8,126 nt of DNA from the NCBI GenBank assembly GCA_900769355.1, contig CAAGGG010000019.1:1-8126 (forward strand), given 5' to 3'. Position 1 is the first letter of the stretch. Each line of letters opens with the position of its first letter. A program made the translations under genes and the position numbers. Of the stretch, positions 5,637 through 8,126 are shown piece by piece. The notes beneath the pieces are model-generated. The model was not told the DNA's origin, ran no database searches, and saw nothing but the letters and a program-made list of their open reading frames with translations. Origin of the DNA: Candidatus Gastranaerophilales bacterium (lineage in GTDB: Bacteria; Cyanobacteriota; Vampirovibrionia; Gastranaerophilales; Gastranaerophilaceae).

Positions 5637-6125
5637 CTAGTTTTCGTTAATTTTTATATTTTTGAAAACATCAAGTCTTGGATCAGACAAATTTTCCTCT
5701 TTCAGAAATTTGTCCCCATTACAATTTATACCACAAACTTTTTTATTTGGTAAATTTAATATTACGGATTGATACAATAAGTCATAAATATCAATCTTAT
5801 CTGCACCGTCAAGATCTGTTACAAACTGTCCGTCCTTCAGTTCGAATTCTTGTCCGTAATCTTCTAATAGAGCGTTTTTCGCGAACATCTCGTCTAGCTG
5901 AAAATCCAGTTCGTAATCAAATTCTTTCAAGCATAAATCGCATTCGAGCTTAACAGTTCCCTTAACATTTCCACAAACTTCAATAAACTCACCGAGCGAT
6001 TTTATTTCTAAATCTGCGACAATCGGAGTAACACAATTCAAGCCATCGATTTTTTCCTCAAAGTGAAAATCAATGGTTTTAGAACTTGTATTTTCTAATT
6101 CTTCAATTGAAACTTTGTTATCCAT
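5637..6125 (-). CDS. yceD: DUF177/YceD family protein (23S rRNA accumulation protein)
   Basis: The 162-residue protein fits the DUF177 family, which in bacteria and plastids is needed for 23S rRNA accumulation and is encoded directly before rpmF. Visible features are GNVKGTVKLECDLCLKEF (52-69) with C62-x2-C65, a second Cys pair C131-x3-C135 after an NLPNK segment, and the typical C-terminal DPRLDVFKNI (148-157). It is soluble, with no signal peptide or membrane helix. Its ATG shares one base with the TAA of the upstream small gene (TAATG), suggesting translational coupling. The family identification rests on motif pattern and gene position; the sequence itself is divergent. Confidence 0.88.
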   Translation of the reverse strand: MDNKVSIEELENTSSKTIDFHFEEKIDGLNCVTPIVADLEIKSLGEFIEVCGNVKGTVKLECDLCLKEFDYELDFQLDEMFAKNALLEDYGQEFELKDGQFVTDLDGADKIDIYDLLYQSVILNLPNKKVCGINCNGDKFLKEENLSDPRLDVFKNIKINEN

Positions 6126-6376
6126 TATCCTACGTATTGTTCTTCCTGTATTGCAAGAGAGGCAATTTGATTAGAGATAAAGCAAACTTTTTTCAAAGGT
6201 CCTTGCGTTTCTTTTTCAATCAAAACAGCAGTTGCGCTTCTCATTGCTTGTTGTAATTCTGCATAAAGATCTTCCGGTTTTTCAACATAAAGCACCAAAG
6301 GAGCCGCTGCGCCTTTCAAAAACACCAAAACCGAAGTTCTTTTTTTAATATTTTGTGGGTTAAATTGTTGTGCCAT
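6125..6376 (-). CDS. Small conserved-looking protein of unknown function, first gene of the operon
   Basis: The 83-residue product is not one I can name. It has no signal peptide. The pattern suggests a small alpha/beta domain: a strand (SVLVFLKG, 15-22), a strand (PLVLYVEK, 26-33), a helix (PEDLYAELQQAMRSA, 34-48), a strand (TAVLIEK, 49-55) and strands around KKVCFISNQIASLAIQEE (62-79). ATG 6376 has an excellent AAGGAG ribosome-binding site and lies about 20 nt from the predicted transcription start. The stop codon overlaps the yceD start as TAATG. Being translated first and coupled to yceD suggests a link to ribosome assembly or to regulation of the operon, but that is inference only. Confidence 0.8.
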   Translation of the reverse strand: MAQQFNPQNIKKRTSVLVFLKGAAAPLVLYVEKPEDLYAELQQAMRSATAVLIEKETQGPLKKVCFISNQIASLAIQEEQYVG

Positions 6377-6402
6377 TTCACACTCCTTCTTTAATAATTA
6401 CA

Positions 6403-6431
6403 ATTATAAATAAATGTAACTCAATTGTCAA
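6403..6431 (-). promoter_or_regulatory. Sigma-70-type promoter of the small protein-yceD-rpmF-plsX-fabH-fabD operon
   Basis: On the minus strand a perfect TTGACA (6426-6431) and a perfect TATAAT (6403-6408) are 17 nt apart. Transcription would start near 6396, giving a leader of about 20 nt, too short for a riboswitch. This is the strongest promoter visible and fits constitutive high expression of a ribosomal and lipid operon. Confidence 0.85.
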
Positions 6432-6469
6432 TTTTTAGGCAAAAGCGTAAAATCTTATGCCCAAAAATT
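6430..6469. promoter_or_regulatory. Dyad overlapping the operon promoter (possible operator)
   Basis: AATTTTTAGGCA (6430-6441) and TGCCCAAAAATT (6458-6469) are inverted copies with a single mismatch, separated by 16 nt. The left arm overlaps the last two bases of the -35 element of the minus-strand promoter. The position suits a repressor or activator site, but the A/T tracts could equally be an UP-like element. It does not resemble the FapR box known from Bacillus fatty acid genes. Confidence 0.35.
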
Positions 6470-6537
6470 ATTTCAAAACAGCAATTTTGTGACTGAAATA
6501 TAAAGTAAATTATTTTCAACAAATCCGTTTAATCCAA

Positions 6538-6567
6538 TTGACACTATTAAGTATGAGAGTTTATAAT
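6538..6567 (+). promoter_or_regulatory. Sigma-70-type promoter of the second prepilin gene
   Basis: A perfect TTGACA (6538-6543) and a perfect TATAAT (6562-6567) are separated by 18 nt on the plus strand. Transcription would begin near 6574, about 38 nt before ATG 6612. The promoter diverges from that of the fab operon, about 110 bp away. Confidence 0.8.
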
Positions 6568-6611
6568 GAATATATATGTTTAATAATATAACAAGATGAA
6601 AGAGAGGAAGA

Positions 6612-7649
6612 ATGATTGAATTAGATAAGAAGATGAAAAGAATTACGGAGTCAATCCTCGCCCCTATGGTGGGAGAGGAAGCAGTCGTTAACGAGCGGTT
6701 AGCGAGTATTACGAATGCAGGTGAGGGGGAAAATCAAATTGCTTACCCATCTAAATCTTCCCTAATAGAGGGAAGACTTATGTTCCAGAAAGTTGCGCAT
6801 GATAACAGTTTCAACTTAACCGAAACGGACTATTCACCACTCACTGCTCACCATTCACTAAAAAAATCCGCCTTCACCCTTGCAGAGGTACTAATTACTT
6901 TGGGTATCATCGGTGTTGTTGCAGCAATTACACTACCAAGTCTTATTCAGAAATATCAAAAGAAAACATATATTGAAGGTTTAAAAGTCGGTGTTTCTAT
7001 TTTTGAACAAGGCTTTAAAGCCGCAATGGCAGATGATGGAGTTGATAATTTAGCAGATACTCAGTTGTATAAAGCATGTGATTCACAGCCATATGACTCT
7101 TATGAAGATTGGACTACAGCGTGTAAACCATTAATGAACAAATATTTTAAAGGAATTAAATTTGAATCAGTTCCGGACATGAAAGCTCTCGGTGATACCT
7201 CGAACATTATGACAAACACTGATACTTGTCGAAAATTAGTTGGAAAAACAAACAAATGGTATTATTTAAACGACAAAAGTAAATGTCGGGGGTGGAAAAA
7301 TATTGCTATTACTTTGGCAAATGGAATGCGTGCAGATTTTGGATTTGATTCTACAAATGACACCTATTATGCAGGTGTTATTACTGCACTAGATGTGAAT
7401 GGTGGTAAAGCCCCTAATACTTGGGGAAGAGATACATTTTATCTAACTATTCTTAAAGATGGAAGAGTTGTTGGCTTCTGCAGTAAAGCAGAAGCAGAAG
7501 CTTATGCAAAATATAATAATAAAGATATTGCTTCAGTCATAGAAGATTTTAAAACTAAAAGAGAAGCTAAATGTAATAACACAACAACAGAAGAAGGAAT
7601 GAATTGTTCCGGCAGAGTAATTGACGAAGGTTGGGTAATGAATTATTAA
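6612..7649 (+). CDS. Prepilin-like protein with a very long leader
   Basis: This is a 345-residue prepilin-like protein. The mature N-terminus would start at F88 (FTLAEVLITLGIIGVVAA) with the conserved Glu at E92; Ala precedes the cut. The C-terminal domain carries DVNGGKAPN (261-269), GRD, seven cysteines and the ending GWVMNY, like the first prepilin. The presumed leader is 87 residues, far longer than the usual 6-30, and is partly encoded by intergenic-type repeats. ATG 6612 has GAGGA three nt upstream. ATG 6634 (M8, MKRITES, reminiscent of the other gene's MKRFEIRS) and ATG 6780 (M57, after AGGG at 7 nt) are in-frame alternatives. Starting at 6780 would leave 30 residues before the cut, closer to normal. 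No convincing terminator follows. Confidence 0.82.
   Translation: MIELDKKMKRITESILAPMVGEEAVVNERLASITNAGEGENQIAYPSKSSLIEGRLMFQKVAHDNSFNLTETDYSPLTAHHSLKKSAFTLAEVLITLGIIGVVAAITLPSLIQKYQKKTYIEGLKVGVSIFEQGFKAAMADDGVDNLADTQLYKACDSQPYDSYEDWTTACKPLMNKYFKGIKFESVPDMKALGDTSNIMTNTDTCRKLVGKTNKWYYLNDKSKCRGWKNIAITLANGMRADFGFDSTNDTYYAGVITALDVNGGKAPNTWGRDTFYLTILKDGRVVGFCSKAEAEAYAKYNNKDIASVIEDFKTKREAKCNNTTTEEGMNCSGRVIDEGWVMNY
6655..6679 (+). repeat. Palindrome within the second prepilin leader
   Basis: TCCTC (6655-6659) pairs with GAGGA (6675-6679), and CCC (6661-6663) pairs with GGG (6671-6673), around a G/A mismatch and a 7-nt loop. It lies inside the coding leader, has the look of an intergenic palindrome, and is one reason to doubt that this DNA evolved as protein-coding sequence. 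Confidence 0.5.
6756..6776 (+). promoter_or_regulatory. Hairpin that would sequester the ribosome-binding site of an internal start
   Basis: TCTTCCCT (6756-6763) and AGGGAAGA (6769-6776) form a perfect 8-bp stem with loop AATAG. The 3' arm contains the AGGG that would serve ATG 6780 (M57). When folded, this Shine-Dalgarno-like sequence is base-paired; ribosomes passing from ATG 6612 would melt it. It may be only a repeat palindrome, but its placement is suited to translational control. Confidence 0.45.
6831..6863 (+). repeat. TTCAC(T/C)-type repeat read as protein in the second prepilin leader
   Basis: This DNA matches the noncoding repeat at 2931-2963 in inverted orientation (28 of 33 positions). 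Here it encodes the residues YSPLTAHHSLK directly before the prepilin peptidase site. The period of about 7 nt (ATTCACC, ACTCACT, GCTCACC, ATTCACT) is visible. Confidence 0.75.
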
Positions 7650-7667
7650 GCTTAATTGTTTTAATAA

Positions 7668-7729
7668 CGAGAACTTATAAGCTCTCAAGAGAATTCTGTG
7701 GCGTGATGGCGTCTTGAAATTACTTCTCG
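7668..7729 (+). repeat. Nested dyads downstream of the second prepilin gene
   Basis: CGAGAA (7668-7673) pairs with TTCTCG (7724-7729), and TCAAGA (7685-7690) pairs with TCTTGA (7712-7717). The structure would form about 20 nt past the stop codon in the transcript. The lack of a following T-run argues against intrinsic termination; 3'-end protection is possible. Confidence 0.35.
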
Positions 7730-7741
7730 CTCGTAATTGTC

Positions 7742-7767
7742 ATTCATATTGCTTCGCAGATATGAAT
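7742..7767. repeat. Hairpin ATTCATAT / ATATGAAT
   Basis: Arms 7742-7749 and 7760-7767 pair perfectly over 8 bp. The inner bases TGC-TTC-GCA extend the stem past one bulged G. No T-run flanks it. It appears to be one of the palindromic intergenic repeats. Confidence 0.45.
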
Positions 7768-7856
7768 TTCGTTACTCGCTCCCCGAGTTAAACACTCGTC
7801 CGTAATTTCGCTACCCCGCCCTACTTTACCGGATTGCCACTTTCAGAATGACAAGC

Positions 7857-8126
7857 AAAGTAGTTGTAATTTTTGCAAAACAACTAACCGTAATTGTCAC
7901 TCCGGACGCCGATCCGGAGTCTATTATTGAATTTGTTAATAGATTCTGAATAGCAAGAAAAATTAATGCTCGTTACTCGCTCAGATACTTTACCAATATA
8001 TGAGGTATGAATAAATATTGTTGCAGAGGGCTACGTGCGTAAGAGCTTATCACCAAAAAACTGAAGTATGGACGAATATTGTCACAGAGGGCTACGTGCG
8101 TAGCACCTAAGCTTTCAGAATGACGA
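7857..8126 (-). repeat. Right copy of the long interrupted inverted repeat
   Basis: Blocks 7857-7921, 7941-7961 and 8108-8126 correspond, inverted and in mirrored order, to 356-420, 314-334 and 261-279. The extra length here comes from about 145 bp, including the 41-bp direct repeats, lying between the second and third blocks. The hairpin arms ACTCCGGA (7899-7906) and TCCGGAGT (7913-7920) carry a compensated change against the left copy. Confidence 0.75.
8001..8102 (+). repeat. Two 41-bp direct repeats, 61 bp apart
   Basis: Copies at 8001-8041 and 8062-8102 agree at 35 of 41 positions. Their 3' part is identical over CAGAGGGCTACGTGCGTA. In the second copy this ends in the palindrome GCTACG-TG-CGTAGC. 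They are separated by a 20-nt spacer. The unit is unlike CRISPR (only two copies, degenerate, short spacer). It may be part of a larger dispersed element cut by the window edge. Confidence 0.6.

Larger units (their letters stand above)
7650..8126. other. Gene-free, repeat-rich region right of the second prepilin gene
   Basis: I see no coding region on either strand. The stretch holds nested dyads just past the stop codon (7668-7729), a hairpin at 7742-7767, the right copy of the long inverted repeat (7857-7961 and 8108-8126) and a pair of 41-bp direct repeats (8001-8102). Positions 7768-7856 have no clear structure beyond short words such as GTAATTTCG, also found near 256. Confidence 0.65.

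Noticed and set aside
6377..6470. FapR-type operator or a riboswitch upstream of the fab operon
   Set aside because: The dyad does not match the Bacillus FapR box, and the predicted leader of about 20 nt is too short for a riboswitch.
7650..7700. Intrinsic terminator directly after the second prepilin gene
   Set aside because: Dyads are present but none is followed by a T-run.
8001..8126. CRISPR array
   Set aside because: Only two degenerate copies with a 20-nt spacer and no cas genes.

Overview
The window is AT-rich bacterial DNA. It most resembles a gut member of Candidatus Gastranaerophilales (Melainabacteria/Vampirovibrionia). That placement is inference. It rests on two prepilin-like genes with the core AFTLAEVLITLGIIGVVAA, on repeat-filled intergenic DNA, and on a rpmF-plsX-fabH-fabD cluster; no rRNA or other marker that would settle taxonomy is present.

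Layout. Positions 1-530 hold no gene but are dense in palindromes and dispersed repeats. A prepilin-like gene follows on the minus strand (531-1307), with its own promoter and a run of ten G inside its leader. Upstream of it on the same strand is an unrecognised 119-residue protein (1456-1815). A strong intrinsic terminator at about 1892-1930 closes the central minus-strand operon. In transcription order that operon is an 83-residue small protein (6376-6125), DUF177/YceD (6125-5637), ribosomal protein bL32 (5594-5307), PlsX (5202-4144), FabH (4137-3127) and FabD (2910-1960). A near-perfect sigma-70 promoter (TTGACA, 17 nt, TATAAT) sits just upstream. A second near-perfect promoter fires the other way into a second prepilin-like gene (6612-7649, plus). 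Positions 7650-8126 are again gene-free and repeat-rich.

How the genes work together. The operon links ribosome assembly (YceD, bL32) to the entry of fatty acid and phospholipid synthesis. PlsX makes acyl-phosphate, FabH condenses acetyl-CoA with malonyl-ACP, and FabD makes malonyl-ACP. The flanking prepilin-like proteins are surface or pseudopilus candidates unrelated to lipid synthesis.

Most unusual points. (1) A G10 tract in the first prepilin leader, where gain or loss of one G gives an early stop, so phase variation is possible. (2) The second prepilin's unusually long leader (87 residues before the presumed cut) is built partly from DNA that also occurs as intergenic repeat. It contains a hairpin that would bury the ribosome-binding site of an internal start. 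(3) Two hairpin repeats carry an adjacent GTAG and paired changes in the stem, like REP elements. (4) Inverted copies of an intergenic repeat lie at the two ends of the window, outside two prepilin genes that both point outward.
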